The notes: generated by a model from the sequence alone, not told the origin. A stretch of DNA of 54,120 nucleotides from Corynebacterium sp. HMSC29G08 (GCF_001806875.1 NZ_KV786233.1:1-54120), one strand, 5' to 3'; counted from the stretch's first letter, positions 35,900 through 44,072 are shown. Numbers and translations are program-made.

Positions 35900-35909
35900 A
35901 CCCTAGACT
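35900..35909. promoter_or_regulatory. overlapping divergent -10 hexamers of selO and cobA
   Basis: ACCCTAGACT holds TAGGGT on the minus strand (35905-35900; 6 nt to the selO ATG) and TAGACT on the plus strand (35904-35909; 8 nt to the cobA ATG). The hexamers share their TA base pairs, so both promoters cannot be melted by polymerase at once. Confidence 0.5.
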
Positions 35910-35917
35910 TGGGTTCT

Positions 35918-36658
35918 ATGAAAAACGGCCACATCACCCTTGTTGGCGGCGGTCCCGGTGCTTGGGACCTGCTGACTATTCGCGGACTGCGCGCCCTGGA
36001 AGCCGCAGACGTGATTCTTGCAGACCACCTCGGGCCCGCTTCGGAGCTGTCGCAGTTTTTAGACCTTGATGGCAAAGAGGTTCTGGATGTGGCCAAGCTG
36101 CCGTACGGCCGCCAGGTGGCGCAGGAGTGCATCAATGAGCTGCTCGTACAGTACGCGCGGGAGGGCAAGCGGGTGGTGCGGCTCAAAGGTGGTGATCCGT
36201 ACGTGTTCGGCCGCGGGTTTGAGGAACTTCAGGTGTGTGCGGCGGCCGGTCTGGAGTGCTCGGTGGTGCCGGGGGTGACCTCTGCTGTGTCGGTGCCGGC
36301 TGCGGCAGGTGTGCCTGTGACCCAACGCGGGGTGACGCACGCGTTTACGGTGGTCTCCGGCCATTTGGCGCCGGGACACGCGAAGTCCCTGGTGGATTGG
36401 GGTGCGCTTGCGAAGGTCGGTGGCACGATTGTGGTGGTGATGGGCGTGCGCAACGTCCACGCGATTGCCTCAGCGTTGGTGGCGGCTGGGCTTGACCCGC
36501 AGTGCCCAGCAGCGGTGATCCAGGAGGGCGAGACCGCAGCTCAGCGCGTGTTCTTCGCCACCGCTGAGACACTCGCCAATGTCATGGAGGAACACTCCGT
36601 GACCAACCCCGCCGTCTACGTCTTTGGGGAGGTGGCTGGTCTTGCGCACGCTGGATAG
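35918..36658 (+). CDS. cobA: uroporphyrinogen-III C-methyltransferase
   Basis: A 246-residue SAM-dependent enzyme that methylates uroporphyrinogen III at C2 and C7 to give precorrin-2, for siroheme or cobalamin. Motifs: ITLVGGGPGAWDLLTIRG near residue 6, LADHLGP, VVRLKGGDPYVFGRG near 86, VPGVTSAVSVPAAAGVPVTQRG near 112. It is a stand-alone SUMT without the dehydrogenase/ferrochelatase half of CysG. TAGACT lies 8 nt before the ATG. It overlaps the next methyltransferase gene by 17 bp. Confidence 0.94.
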   Translation: MKNGHITLVGGGPGAWDLLTIRGLRALEAADVILADHLGPASELSQFLDLDGKEVLDVAKLPYGRQVAQECINELLVQYAREGKRVVRLKGGDPYVFGRGFEELQVCAAAGLECSVVPGVTSAVSVPAAAGVPVTQRGVTHAFTVVSGHLAPGHAKSLVDWGALAKVGGTIVVVMGVRNVHAIASALVAAGLDPQCPAAVIQEGETAAQRVFFATAETLANVMEEHSVTNPAVYVFGEVAGLAHAG

Positions 36659-37601
36659 GTTGATATGGGAGCTCTCGCTTGACGACGCTGCGCGGCCGCC
36701 CTTGCAAGTGCTTATCTGCCACGACCCAACGCTTGATTTGACGCGCGCTGCGGTTGAAGCTGGTAGGTCTGTGACGTTTCTGGATCCGGACTACGCACGC
36801 TGCCAGGAGGCGGCCGCGTTGGGTGCGGCGGTGGTGGGTGCTCAGCGTCTGGATGCGTATCTAGCGGGCTCTTCTGGTCCTGTTGTTGCGTTGGGGGAGA
36901 TGCCAAAGTCCCTCGCGCGCCTGGACTACCTTGCACGCGCGATCGCTGGCGCTGGCTTCTCGGATGTGCGTTTGGTGCTGGGCGGCAACAACAAGCACCT
37001 GTCACGAGGCATGAACGCGGTGCTGGAAGAGTCCTTTACGTCCGTTGCTGCCTCCCGTGGCCGCGGGAAGTTTCGCTGCCTAGTTGCCTCCGGCACGCGC
37101 GATGTGACCTACGAGCCAGTGGTGGGTGATGGGCTTGTGGCCATCGGTGGTGTGTTCTCCGGGGCGAAACCGGACCGAGGCGGAGAGCTGCTGCGCTCCT
37201 GCCTGCCCGCCGAACCAGGACGTTTGCTGGACTTCGGCTGCGGCAACGGCTCGGTTTCCCGCGGTCTTGGCGGGGTGGCCACCGATGCTGATGCGGACGC
37301 CGTACTTTCCGCACGTGCCATCGGCCTAGAGGTGACGTGGGACGATGCAGGTTCGCGGTTTGCTGGTGTCTCCTTTGACACCATCGCACTCAACCCACCA
37401 TTTCACGACGGTACTGCGGTTGACGCGACGTTGGTGCAGCGGTTGCTGGATGCGTCGAAACGCATGCTCGTCCCCGGAGGAGCCCTGTACATGGTGCACA
37501 ATTCGCACCTGCGCTACCGGCCTGAAGTCCAACGCCGCTTCGCTTCAGTGGAGCAGGTGGCGCGGGATAACAACTTTACGGTGCTTCGGGCAACGCCATA
37601 A
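36642..37601 (+). CDS. RsmC/RlmG-like RNA guanine methyltransferase
   Basis: A 319-residue protein with the two-domain plan of RsmC and RlmG, which methylate N2 of guanine in rRNA. The C-terminal Rossmann domain has LLDFGCGNGSVSRGL (SAM site, near 190) and the base-flipping motif ALNPPFHDG near 248. The N-terminal half resembles a decayed methyltransferase fold. Start TTG 36642 is inferred from GGAGG 9 nt upstream; other starts in 36624-36660 are possible. Co-transcribed with cobA, but no functional link is evident. Confidence 0.85.
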   Translation: MRTLDRLIWELSLDDAARPPLQVLICHDPTLDLTRAAVEAGRSVTFLDPDYARCQEAAALGAAVVGAQRLDAYLAGSSGPVVALGEMPKSLARLDYLARAIAGAGFSDVRLVLGGNNKHLSRGMNAVLEESFTSVAASRGRGKFRCLVASGTRDVTYEPVVGDGLVAIGGVFSGAKPDRGGELLRSCLPAEPGRLLDFGCGNGSVSRGLGGVATDADADAVLSARAIGLEVTWDDAGSRFAGVSFDTIALNPPFHDGTAVDATLVQRLLDASKRMLVPGGALYMVHNSHLRYRPEVQRRFASVEQVARDNNFTVLRATP

Positions 37602-37603
37602 AT
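37575..37603 (+). promoter_or_regulatory. candidate promoter of the yefM-yoeB operon
   Basis: TTTACG and ATAAAT separated by 17 nt, at the 3' end of the preceding gene. A transcript would start inside the adjacent repeat (37604-37623). Confidence 0.35.
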
Positions 37604-37623
37604 GTGGTACCGTTTAGTGGTAC
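37604..37623. promoter_or_regulatory. candidate YefM operator
   Basis: GTGGTAC occurs at 37604-37610 and 37617-37623, and GTACC-n7-GGTAC forms an inverted repeat over the same bases. It lies just after the candidate -10 and before AAGGAGG. Type II antitoxins commonly repress their own operon from such a site. Confidence 0.45.
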
Positions 37624-37641
37624 GACAGTAAGGAGGGTGTC

Positions 37642-37905
37642 ATGTCTATCAGCGCCTCTGAGGCTCGGCGAACCTTGTACCCGCTCATTGAACGAGTGAC
37701 CAATGATCGCGATGTCGTGGAGATTGTTTCCCGTCACGGTAATGCGGTGCTTATGGCTGCCGAGGATTACGAAGCGTGGCTTGAAACCGCATACTTGTTT
37801 AAAACGCGCGAAAATGCTCGCCGATTGACGCAGGCGTACGAAGACGCGCTGAACGGTGACGTCGCAGAGCATGACGTTGACCTGGATGTTGAACGAGATG
37901 CGTAA
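37642..37905 (+). CDS. yefM: antitoxin of the YefM/Phd family
   Basis: An 87-residue antitoxin. The N-terminal DNA-binding and dimerisation part has SISASEARRTLYPLIERV and VVEIVSRHGNAVLMAAEDYEAW, typical of YefM. The acidic, probably disordered C-terminus (about 60-87) would wrap the toxin. AAGGAGG lies 5 nt before the ATG. Its stop overlaps the yoeB start by 1 bp (TAATG), the usual arrangement for stoichiometric coupling. Confidence 0.93.
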   Translation: MSISASEARRTLYPLIERVTNDRDVVEIVSRHGNAVLMAAEDYEAWLETAYLFKTRENARRLTQAYEDALNGDVAEHDVDLDVERDA

Positions 37906-38159
37906 TGAGGTTGGTTTGGACTAACCACGCGTGGGAAGACTATTTGCATTGGCAGGCCAATGACAAAAAGATGGTCAAACGCGTCAATCAGCTGCTGCGC
38001 GATACATTGCGTGACCCTTTTGAAGGTATAGGCAAGCCTGAGCCTCTGAAATATGGGGCTGAAGGCGCTTGGTCGCGAAGGATTACTCATCAACACCGAC
38101 TGGTGTACATGATTGCTGACGGAGATCTTGTGATTTTGCAGGCGCGTTACCACTACTAG
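37905..38159 (+). CDS. yoeB: YoeB-type mRNA interferase toxin
   Basis: An 84-residue ribosome-dependent endoribonuclease toxin. It aligns without gaps to E. coli YoeB from memory: same length, WSRRIT-HRLVY core and RYHY end. The catalytic residues E46, R65, H83 and Y84 are all present, so it appears active. It overlaps yefM by 1 bp and the convergent sirtuin gene by 4 bp. Confidence 0.94.
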   Translation: MRLVWTNHAWEDYLHWQANDKKMVKRVNQLLRDTLRDPFEGIGKPEPLKYGAEGAWSRRITHQHRLVYMIADGDLVILQARYHY

Positions 38160-38905
38160 TCCAAGAGTTTAGGTAAGGCGTTTGCGGCGGTGTCTTCAAC
38201 AACCACCGTGGCCAAGTGAGAAAGATCCGTGCGCATGGGGGTGACCTCAATAATCGGGATCTCGCGTGCATGGGCCATCAGTGGCAGGCCCGCGGCAGGG
38301 TAGACCACGCCCGAGGTGCCAACAATCAGCAGCGCATCGGCGGTGCGCATGCGACGCTCCGCCTCACGCCACTCGGCCTCCGGCAAGGCTTCGCCGAACC
38401 AGACAACACCTGGGCGAATTAGACCACCGCACGTTGGGCACGTCGGCGGGGTGATCGTTGGGACAGGCTCGTGGGGGAGTTCAATTGCGGCGGTATAGGA
38501 CTCGTTGCAGTCGGCGCAGCGGAAATCAAACAGTGAACCGTGCAGGTGCACCACGTTGTGACTGCCTGCACGCTCGTGCAGGTTGTCAATGTTTTGCGTG
38601 GTCACCGTGGATTTTGCGCAATTCGCGATGGCCAAGTGACCAGCGTTCGGCTGCGCCTGCTGGGCTAAGTGTGCACGCCAGAGGTACCAGGCGAACATCG
38701 TTTCGGCGTTTCGGTGCCAAGCGTCGATGGATGCCATCGCCTGCGGGTCCACGTTTTCCCACAGACCGGTCTGCGCGTCGCGGTAGGTGGCAATGCCGCT
38801 ATCCGCACTCATGCCAGCGCCGGTAAACACCTCGATATGTTTGGCGCTGTGTAAGAGATCGCGTGCTCGGGCGAGACTCTGGGCAAGGTTGGCAGAAAGG
38901 CTCAT
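38156..38905 (-). CDS. Sir2-family NAD-dependent protein deacylase
   Basis: A 249-residue sirtuin. FTGAGMSADSGIATYR (near 27) binds NAD, TQNIDNLHERAG (near 102) and VVHLHGS give the catalytic His region, and a four-Cys zinc site is in CADC and CPTC. Y74 and R77 form the YxxR motif of class III sirtuins, so removal of acidic acyl groups such as succinyl, as well as acetyl, is a reasonable inference. TAGTCT lies 7 nt before the ATG, within the end of the upstream nuclease gene. Confidence 0.92.
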   Translation of the reverse strand: MSLSANLAQSLARARDLLHSAKHIEVFTGAGMSADSGIATYRDAQTGLWENVDPQAMASIDAWHRNAETMFAWYLWRAHLAQQAQPNAGHLAIANCAKSTVTTQNIDNLHERAGSHNVVHLHGSLFDFRCADCNESYTAAIELPHEPVPTITPPTCPTCGGLIRPGVVWFGEALPEAEWREAERRMRTADALLIVGTSGVVYPAAGLPLMAHAREIPIIEVTPMRTDLSHLATVVVEDTAANALPKLLD

Positions 38906-38908
38906 GGC

Positions 38909-39592
38909 CTACAGACTATGTATTAGCTCCAAGGCTTGCTCGCGGTACGTGAAATTCTTTGTGCCCTCCACGGCGTCACGCATCACGTCGAGGTAAAAGT
39001 CGTCTGGGTCCGACTGATAGCGGGCCAGCGCGTCGCGCGCGAGGTCTGTAGGCAACAAGCACTCAGTGGGCACTCCGTGGATACCTAGCTTCGCTGCTTT
39101 GGCGCGGGCTTCGGCGGCACGCATCGTGGATGTGAACTTGGTGTTGGGTTGAAACTCCACAGCGCGTGCGAAGCCGTCGGCCACCATCGCCTCATTCACA
39201 AACGTGCCGTCCTGCTTGTACACACCTGCAAGATCACGGCCGTAGCGGTCCACCCGCTCAACGTCATAGACCAGGTTCACGCTCTCGCCGGGGGTGATCA
39301 AAGATTCCAAGTGCTGCGTCGACTCCTCGTAGAGGCACTCGTCTTTTTCCGGGGTGTCAATATTGAGCAGGCGTACCTTCACCTCCTCGCCGGAGTGGGT
39401 GACCGCAATGGTGTCACCGTCCACAATCTTGCTCACCACCACCGCATCTCGCTCTTGGAGCATGCTTACGGCAAGTGCGATACCTGCGATACCAAACACG
39501 GCAATGAGTAGCGCGACGCTAAGGCGCAGCGTGTTGCGGCGAGCGCCCCGCTTGGTCCTTGGATGGGACTGAGGCTGGACTCCGAACGTCAC
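38909..39592 (-). CDS. membrane-anchored thermonuclease-like (SNase) protein
   Basis: A 227-residue protein. A basic N-terminus and one membrane segment (about 25-47) are followed by a staphylococcal-nuclease fold: VDGDTI, VRLLNIDTPE (first Arg and Glu of the active site) and VDRYGRDLA (second Arg), so the catalytic set looks complete. The C-terminal 60 residues are acidic and not assigned. GTG 39592 overlaps the upstream stop as GTGA, fixing the start. It forms an operon with the DUF1648 gene. Location outside the membrane is inferred. Confidence 0.85.
   Translation of the reverse strand: MTFGVQPQSHPRTKRGARRNTLRLSVALLIAVFGIAGIALAVSMLQERDAVVVSKIVDGDTIAVTHSGEEVKVRLLNIDTPEKDECLYEESTQHLESLITPGESVNLVYDVERVDRYGRDLAGVYKQDGTFVNEAMVADGFARAVEFQPNTKFTSTMRAAEARAKAAKLGIHGVPTECLLPTDLARDALARYQSDPDDFYLDVMRDAVEGTKNFTYREQALELIHSL
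38913..38918 (-). promoter_or_regulatory. -10 hexamer of leaderless sirtuin transcript
   Basis: On the minus strand TAGTCT is followed by 7 nt and the ATG at 38905. It lies inside the last codons of the upstream nuclease gene. Confidence 0.45.
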
Positions 39593-40317
39593 AGCAGCAC
39601 CACCAGCACAACAATCACGACTAAGCAGGAGACGATTGCCCACATAATCCGGCGTATCAGGCGCTTGCCAACCGGGTGCGCGGTATTGATCTGGATCTTG
39701 CCGGGCTCAGAAGGCATGATGCTCACCGGCATCGGGTCCAGTGGCTCTTTATAAAAGCCCATAGACGCCTTCAACTTGAGTCGCTCCACGCGCTTTTGCT
39801 CCTGCTCATCGGGTGGTAGCTGCTCCCAGGAGGAACCAGACTTGCCCATAATGCGCACCGACGCAGCAATCGCGTAAACGCAGTAGGCCACAAGGCCCGC
39901 AATCCACAGCGGGGTTGGCATCAAGCGCGGGAAACACATCATCAGCTGTGCTGAGGCAAGCACTAACGCCGTAGCTATCGCCATATGCCCCAAAAAATCG
40001 TTGGTCTTGTTCAATAGCGCTGCGACTCGCTGCGCTGCCGTTTCGGAGTAGGCAAGCGCATCGGCCTCCGGGACCTCGCGTCGCGCCGTGGCAATGTCCG
40101 TAGGTAAAGCACACGCCGCCAGCATCGCCGAAATAGCCAGGCCAATCCACAGCGCACCGGCCACACTTAGCCACGTCTTGTCTGCCCAAGCATCCACGCC
40201 GCCAGGGCCGATATGGATCGGCACCGGCTCCGGAATCGAATCCCAGCGCAGGAGGAGATACGCAAACGCGGCAAGGTAAATACAAACAGAAGTAAGAATG
40301 CAGCGGCGCATGTGCAT
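39589..40317 (-). CDS. DUF1648-containing membrane protein
   Basis: A 242-residue protein with five predicted membrane segments (near 7-23, 47-68, 110-127, 135-152 and 222-242). The first 45 residues carry the DUF1648 pattern: PEPVPIHIGPGGVDAWADK, in which a helix is followed by a conserved PxHxGxxGxxD-type turn. Function unknown. TAACAT lies 8 nt before the ATG. It overlaps the nuclease gene by 4 bp (GTGA). Confidence 0.82.
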   Translation of the reverse strand: MHMRRCILTSVCIYLAAFAYLLLRWDSIPEPVPIHIGPGGVDAWADKTWLSVAGALWIGLAISAMLAACALPTDIATARREVPEADALAYSETAAQRVAALLNKTNDFLGHMAIATALVLASAQLMMCFPRLMPTPLWIAGLVAYCVYAIAASVRIMGKSGSSWEQLPPDEQEQKRVERLKLKASMGFYKEPLDPMPVSIMPSEPGKIQINTAHPVGKRLIRRIMWAIVSCLVVIVVLVVLL

Positions 40318-40325
40318 GGCTGTAA

Positions 40326-40331
40326 ATGTTA
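40326..40331 (-). promoter_or_regulatory. -10 hexamer of leaderless DUF1648-nuclease transcript
   Basis: On the minus strand TAACAT is followed by 8 nt and the ATG at 40317. It overlaps the last codons of the upstream ATPase gene. Confidence 0.5.
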
Positions 40332-41450
40332 CTGCACGCGTTTCGGGCGACGCTGCTTACGCAAGTATTGCCCAAGATACGGCTGCGCAAACTCCACCAA
40401 CCCCCACCCCGCGGGCGTGATCAAGTCACGGTCAATCAGCTTCTGACGCGTATCGCTCACCGACGTTGTCGTCGTCCCCATCAACTCCGCCACATGCGCA
40501 ATCGGCACCTCAGGCGTGCCGTTTTGCTCCTCCAACAGCGCCATCGCCTGTAAAAACTCCAACTGCTTCGGCGGCACATCGCGCAACGCAGGCTGATGCA
40601 CCTGCAAACCCAGGCGCTCAACCGCGGCGGGCGCGGTGAGGGAGATCACGTTGGCGTCGATAGTAGAAAGTGAAGCTTCTGCCGCACGCTCCCAAGCAAG
40701 GAAACCAAGCAACTGCACCAGATAGGGGTAACCCTGACTCAGCTCAGCCGCCTGATCCGCAGCCGCGAACGCAATCCCGCCTTCCTGAGAAGTCTCCTCG
40801 AACGCACGCTGGGCATCCTGAAGCGTCAGTGGGCCCAGCTCATAATGACGTGCACGACGCAAAAACGTCGCGCCGGGCAAATCTAGAAGCTTGTTAATGC
40901 CGCGCGTAAGCCCCGCCATAGCAACCGCAACCGGAAGGTCATCGCGCACCAAATCCTGATAGGCAATGGCGATCTGGGTGAGGTCTTCGGGGTCAACGTC
41001 CTGGACCTCATCGATGGTGATCAGCACGCCGGTGTCCTGCAAGAGGTTAATCAGCTGACGAAGTTGTGTGACCAACCGTTGGGCTGGCTGGCTATCGGTG
41101 ATATGGGTACTGACCGACCCAATGCCAGCTACGGAAAACCCGGTCACCTGCCGCTTAGGACGATTCTCTAGGCGTGCGATTGCCTCAGGGATTGTGGATT
41201 CCACCAGCACCTGCTGAATGTTCTCGCGTGCGGACGCGCGCAACACCACCCACCCGTGCTGGATGGCAATGTCTTCCAGCTCCGTTAAGAGTACTGTTTT
41301 ACCAATGCCGCGAGAGCCCGAGATGAGCAGTGAGCGATCCGGGTTGCCGGGACCACCCTGTAATGCGCGGGCGAAATCTTGCAGCACGGCGTCACGTCCA
41401 GCCCAGACGCGAGGGCTGGCGCCGAATGTGGGGCGAAACGGGTTGTGCAT
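40329..41450 (-). CDS. AAA-type ATPase with C-terminal winged helix, function unknown
   Basis: A 373-residue P-loop ATPase of the archaeal-ATPase/AAA_16-like group. It begins NPFRPTFGASP, followed by a GRDAVLQDFARAL lead-in. Walker A is GSRGIGKT near 46-53 and Walker B with sensor-like residues is VLITIDEVQDVD near 140. The last 70 residues form a probable winged-helix domain (VPIAHVAELMGTTTTSVSDTRQKLIDRDLI). The architecture resembles ORC/Cdc6-like and STAND-type switches. TAGGAT lies 7 nt before ATG 41450, and a 26-bp tandem repeat sits just upstream, so self-regulation through the winged helix is an attractive idea but unproven. Confidence 0.82.
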   Translation of the reverse strand: MHNPFRPTFGASPRVWAGRDAVLQDFARALQGGPGNPDRSLLISGSRGIGKTVLLTELEDIAIQHGWVVLRASARENIQQVLVESTIPEAIARLENRPKRQVTGFSVAGIGSVSTHITDSQPAQRLVTQLRQLINLLQDTGVLITIDEVQDVDPEDLTQIAIAYQDLVRDDLPVAVAMAGLTRGINKLLDLPGATFLRRARHYELGPLTLQDAQRAFEETSQEGGIAFAAADQAAELSQGYPYLVQLLGFLAWERAAEASLSTIDANVISLTAPAAVERLGLQVHQPALRDVPPKQLEFLQAMALLEEQNGTPEVPIAHVAELMGTTTTSVSDTRQKLIDRDLITPAGWGLVEFAQPYLGQYLRKQRRPKRVQ

Positions 41451-41457
41451 AACCCGC

Positions 41458-41463
41458 ATCCTA
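41458..41463 (-). promoter_or_regulatory. -10 hexamer of leaderless AAA ATPase transcript
   Basis: On the minus strand TAGGAT is followed by 7 nt and the ATG at 41450. The -35 position falls within the first copy of the tandem repeat. Confidence 0.5.
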
Positions 41464-41474
41464 ACACCGCTGCC

Positions 41475-41544
41475 GATTGATAAATTGATAAATTCGGGCA
41501 GATTGATAAATTGATAAATTCGGGCAGATTGATAAATTGATAAA
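41475..41544. repeat. 26-bp tandem repeat containing paired TTGATAAA sites
   Basis: Two complete identical 26-bp units (41475-41500 and 41501-41526) and an 18-bp partial third (41527-41544). Each contains TTGATAAA twice in a row, giving six copies in three pairs; the rest of the unit is TTCGGGCAGA. The array lies 11 bp upstream of the ATPase -10 and ends 11 bp before the yaaA stop. Pair spacing of 26 bp is about 2.5 helical turns. It resembles operator or iteron arrays rather than CRISPR, as there are no spacers. Confidence 0.95.
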
Positions 41545-41555
41545 GATTCCTGCGG

Positions 41556-42254
41556 TTATACCAACAGTGTGAGCTGTTGACCGTTAATTCGCACCTGGAA
41601 TCCGCGTGCTAAGGCCAGATCCGCCACGTCGTTGATGCTTGTGGCATCCGCAATACTCGGCGCCATGGCAAGCGAGCGCGCAAGCTCACCCTTGTACTGC
41701 TTATTAAAGTGGCTGACCACCTTGCCGGTGTCCGCCTGCTCCACCCGCACAGTCATCGCGGAAGCTAGCGGGCCCAGCTGTTGGTAGGCGCCAGAACGCA
41801 TATCCACCACGAAATCCTGCTCCGCTAGCTGCTCAGTTACAGCCTTGCCCCACCACGCCTTCATGGTTTTATTGTCCACTTTGGATCCGGCGGAGACGCG
41901 GTAGCGGGGCACGAGGTCGTCGCTAAGCAAAAGCCCAAACAATGCGGAGCCGACGGCGAGGTGGCTCAATGCGGAGGTGGGCAGGGTAGAGGCATCAAGT
42001 GCGTCATAGAGCACGCCCGTATAGCGCTGGATGGCTGGCATGACAGGTGCGTTGCGCAGTCGGAGGTTCTCCTCAGCCTCTGCACGCTTGGTGGCGGGGA
42101 TTTTTAGCTGGTCCATCATGGTTTCAACATCGGATGAGGCGAGCTGATCCATGAGCGCTTGGCGTATCGGGTCCAACTCCGGGAAGGACACACGCATGGG
42201 GCTTAACTGGCCGCCAGGGGCTTTGGTTTCAGACGGGGGCAACACGATGAGCAT
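41556..42254 (-). CDS. yaaA: YaaA/UPF0246 peroxide-stress protein
   Basis: A 232-residue member of the YaaA family, which in E. coli lowers free iron during peroxide stress and whose fold binds DNA. The start [14 protein letters not shown] matches the actinobacterial branch. Mid-protein [16 protein letters not shown] and the C-terminal [14 protein letters not shown] are family-typical. TAGGGT lies 7 nt before the ATG at 42254, which excludes the longer frame. Divergent from proS with adjacent -10 hexamers. Confidence 0.9.
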   Translation of the reverse strand: MLIVLPPSETKAPGGQLSPMRVSFPELDPIRQALMDQLASSDVETMMDQLKIPATKRAEAEENLRLRNAPVMPAIQRYTGVLYDALDASTLPTSALSHLAVGSALFGLLLSDDLVPRYRVSAGSKVDNKTMKAWWGKAVTEQLAEQDFVVDMRSGAYQQLGPLASAMTVRVEQADTGKVVSHFNKQYKGELARSLAMAPSIADATSINDVADLALARGFQVRINGQQLTLLV

Positions 42255-42261
42255 GCCAAAA

Positions 42262-42277
42262 ACCCTAGCGCTAGAAT
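42262..42277. promoter_or_regulatory. back-to-back -10 hexamers of yaaA and proS
   Basis: ACCCTA-GCGC-TAGAAT: TAGGGT on the minus strand (7 nt to the yaaA ATG) and TAGAAT on the plus strand (8 nt to the proS ATG) are separated by 4 bp. The centre CTAGCGCTAG is a perfect palindrome. Confidence 0.55.
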
Positions 42278-42285
42278 TTCTGGTC

Positions 42286-44064
42286 ATGATCACACGCCTG
42301 TCCACACTGTTCCTGCGCACGCTGCGCGAAGACCCCGCCGATGCGGAGGTACCCAGCCACAAACTGCTCGTCCGCGCCGGCTACGTACGTCGCGCCGCAC
42401 CAGGTGTGTACTCCTGGCTGCCGCTCGGCCTTCGCACGCTGCGCAAGATTGAAGGCATTGTGCGCGAAGAGATGGACGCTATGGGCGCCCAGGAACTGCT
42501 GTTCCCAGCACTGTTGCCGCGCGATCCGTACGAGGCAACCAACCGCTGGGCCGAATACGGCGATGACCTGTTTCGGCTGAAGGACCGCAAGGGTGCAGAT
42601 ATGCTGCTCGGCCCCACGCACGAGGAGATGTTCACCCTGCAGGTCAAGGACCTGTACTCCTCCTACAAGGACTTCCCGGTCACGCTGTACCAGATCCAGA
42701 CCAAGTACCGCGATGAAGCGCGTCCACGCGCCGGCATCCTGCGTGGGCGCGAGTTTGTGATGAAGGATAGCTATTCCTTCGACATGAGCGATGCGGGCTT
42801 GGATCAGTCCTACGCCAACCACCGTGCCGCCTACCAGCGCATTTTTGACCGCGTAGGTATCCGCTACGAGATTTGCCAGGCTACTTCTGGCGCTATGGGC
42901 GGCTCCGCGTCCGAGGAATTCCTCGCATACTCAGAAAACGGCGAAGACACCTTTGTTATCTCCACTGCGGGTGATTACGCAGCCAACGTTGAGGCTGTGG
43001 CCACGGTTGTGCCTGAGACTCGCCCAATCGAGGGGCTGCCGGAGCCTGTGGTGCACGACACCCCGAATTCTGAGACCATCGCCGCGCTGGTGGAGTGGGC
43101 ACGAAGCACCGGTGTGCTTGTAGAAGGCCGCGAGGCCCAAGCATCCGACACACTGAAGTGCATGATGATCAAGGTCAACGACCCGCGAGCTCTGGATGAG
43201 GACGGTAAACCGGTAGGCCCGCAGCTGGTTGGCGTATTGATCCCGGGAGATCGCGAGCTGGACGAGAAGCGCCTGGAGGCATCGCTTGAGCCGGCTACCT
43301 TTGAACTGGCCAGCGAAGAGGACTTTGCCAAGAGCGAGTTCCTTGTCAAGGGTTACGTTGGCCCGCGTGCGTTGAATGCTAGTAAGGTGCGCGTGCTCGC
43401 TGACCCGCGTGTGGTGGAGGGCACCGCCTGGATTGCTGGTGCGGACGCTCCGCAGAAGCACGTCGTTGGTCTCGTAGCTGGTCGAGATTTCAGCGTGGAC
43501 GGGTTTATTGAGGCTGCGGAGATCAAGGAGGGCGACCCGTCGCCGTCCGGCAACGGCACCGTCAAGCTTGCCCGCGGCATTGAGCTGGGCCACATTTTCC
43601 AGCTGGGCCGCAAGTACACCGAGGCCATGGACGTGCAGATTCTGGACGAAAACGGCAAACGCGCCGTGCCCACCATGGGCTCTTACGGCATCGGCGTCTC
43701 CCGCATGATGGCGGTAGTGGCCGAGCAGCGTCACGATGACAAAGGCCTGGTTTGGCCGGTCGAGATCGCCCCGTACCAGGTGCACGTTGCGGTGGCGAAT
43801 AAGGACGCCGCAGCACTTGAAGCAGGCGAGCGCCTAGTTGGTGAGTTTGATGCTGCAGGGCTTGAAGTACTTTACGACGATCGTCCGAAGGTCTCCCCAG
43901 GCGTAAAGTTCAAGGATGCCGAACTGCTCGGCATGCCGTTCGTGGTGATCCTGGGTCGCTCTTTTGCAGATGGCATTGTGGAGCTGCGCATCCGCGGCGG
44001 CGAGACGCTTGAGGTCCCAGCCAACGAGGTCGTAGAGAAAGTTGTCGAGCTAGTCCGCGGATAA
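42286..44064 (+). CDS. proS: prolyl-tRNA synthetase
   Basis: A 592-residue class II synthetase of the bacterial type. Class II motif 1 is in [24 protein letters not shown], motif 2 in [26 protein letters not shown], and motif 3 near [12 protein letters not shown]. Between motifs 2 and 3 (about 225-385) lies the INS editing domain that clears alanyl-tRNA(Pro). The anticodon-binding domain ends the protein (from about 490). TAGAAT lies 8 nt before ATG 42286; the longer frame overlaps yaaA. Confidence 0.97.
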   Translation: MITRLSTLFLRTLREDPADAEVPSHKLLVRAGYVRRAAPGVYSWLPLGLRTLRKIEGIVREEMDAMGAQELLFPALLPRDPYEATNRWAEYGDDLFRLKDRKGADMLLGPTHEEMFTLQVKDLYSSYKDFPVTLYQIQTKYRDEARPRAGILRGREFVMKDSYSFDMSDAGLDQSYANHRAAYQRIFDRVGIRYEICQATSGAMGGSASEEFLAYSENGEDTFVISTAGDYAANVEAVATVVPETRPIEGLPEPVVHDTPNSETIAALVEWARSTGVLVEGREAQASDTLKCMMIKVNDPRALDEDGKPVGPQLVGVLIPGDRELDEKRLEASLEPATFELASEEDFAKSEFLVKGYVGPRALNASKVRVLADPRVVEGTAWIAGADAPQKHVVGLVAGRDFSVDGFIEAAEIKEGDPSPSGNGTVKLARGIELGHIFQLGRKYTEAMDVQILDENGKRAVPTMGSYGIGVSRMMAVVAEQRHDDKGLVWPVEIAPYQVHVAVANKDAAALEAGERLVGEFDAAGLEVLYDDRPKVSPGVKFKDAELLGMPFVVILGRSFADGIVELRIRGGETLEVPANEVVEKVVELVRG

Positions 44065-44072
44065 GTGCTCTA

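Noticed and set aside
41475..41544. Possible CRISPR array
   Set aside because: The 26-bp units are directly adjacent with no variable spacers, and no cas genes are nearby.
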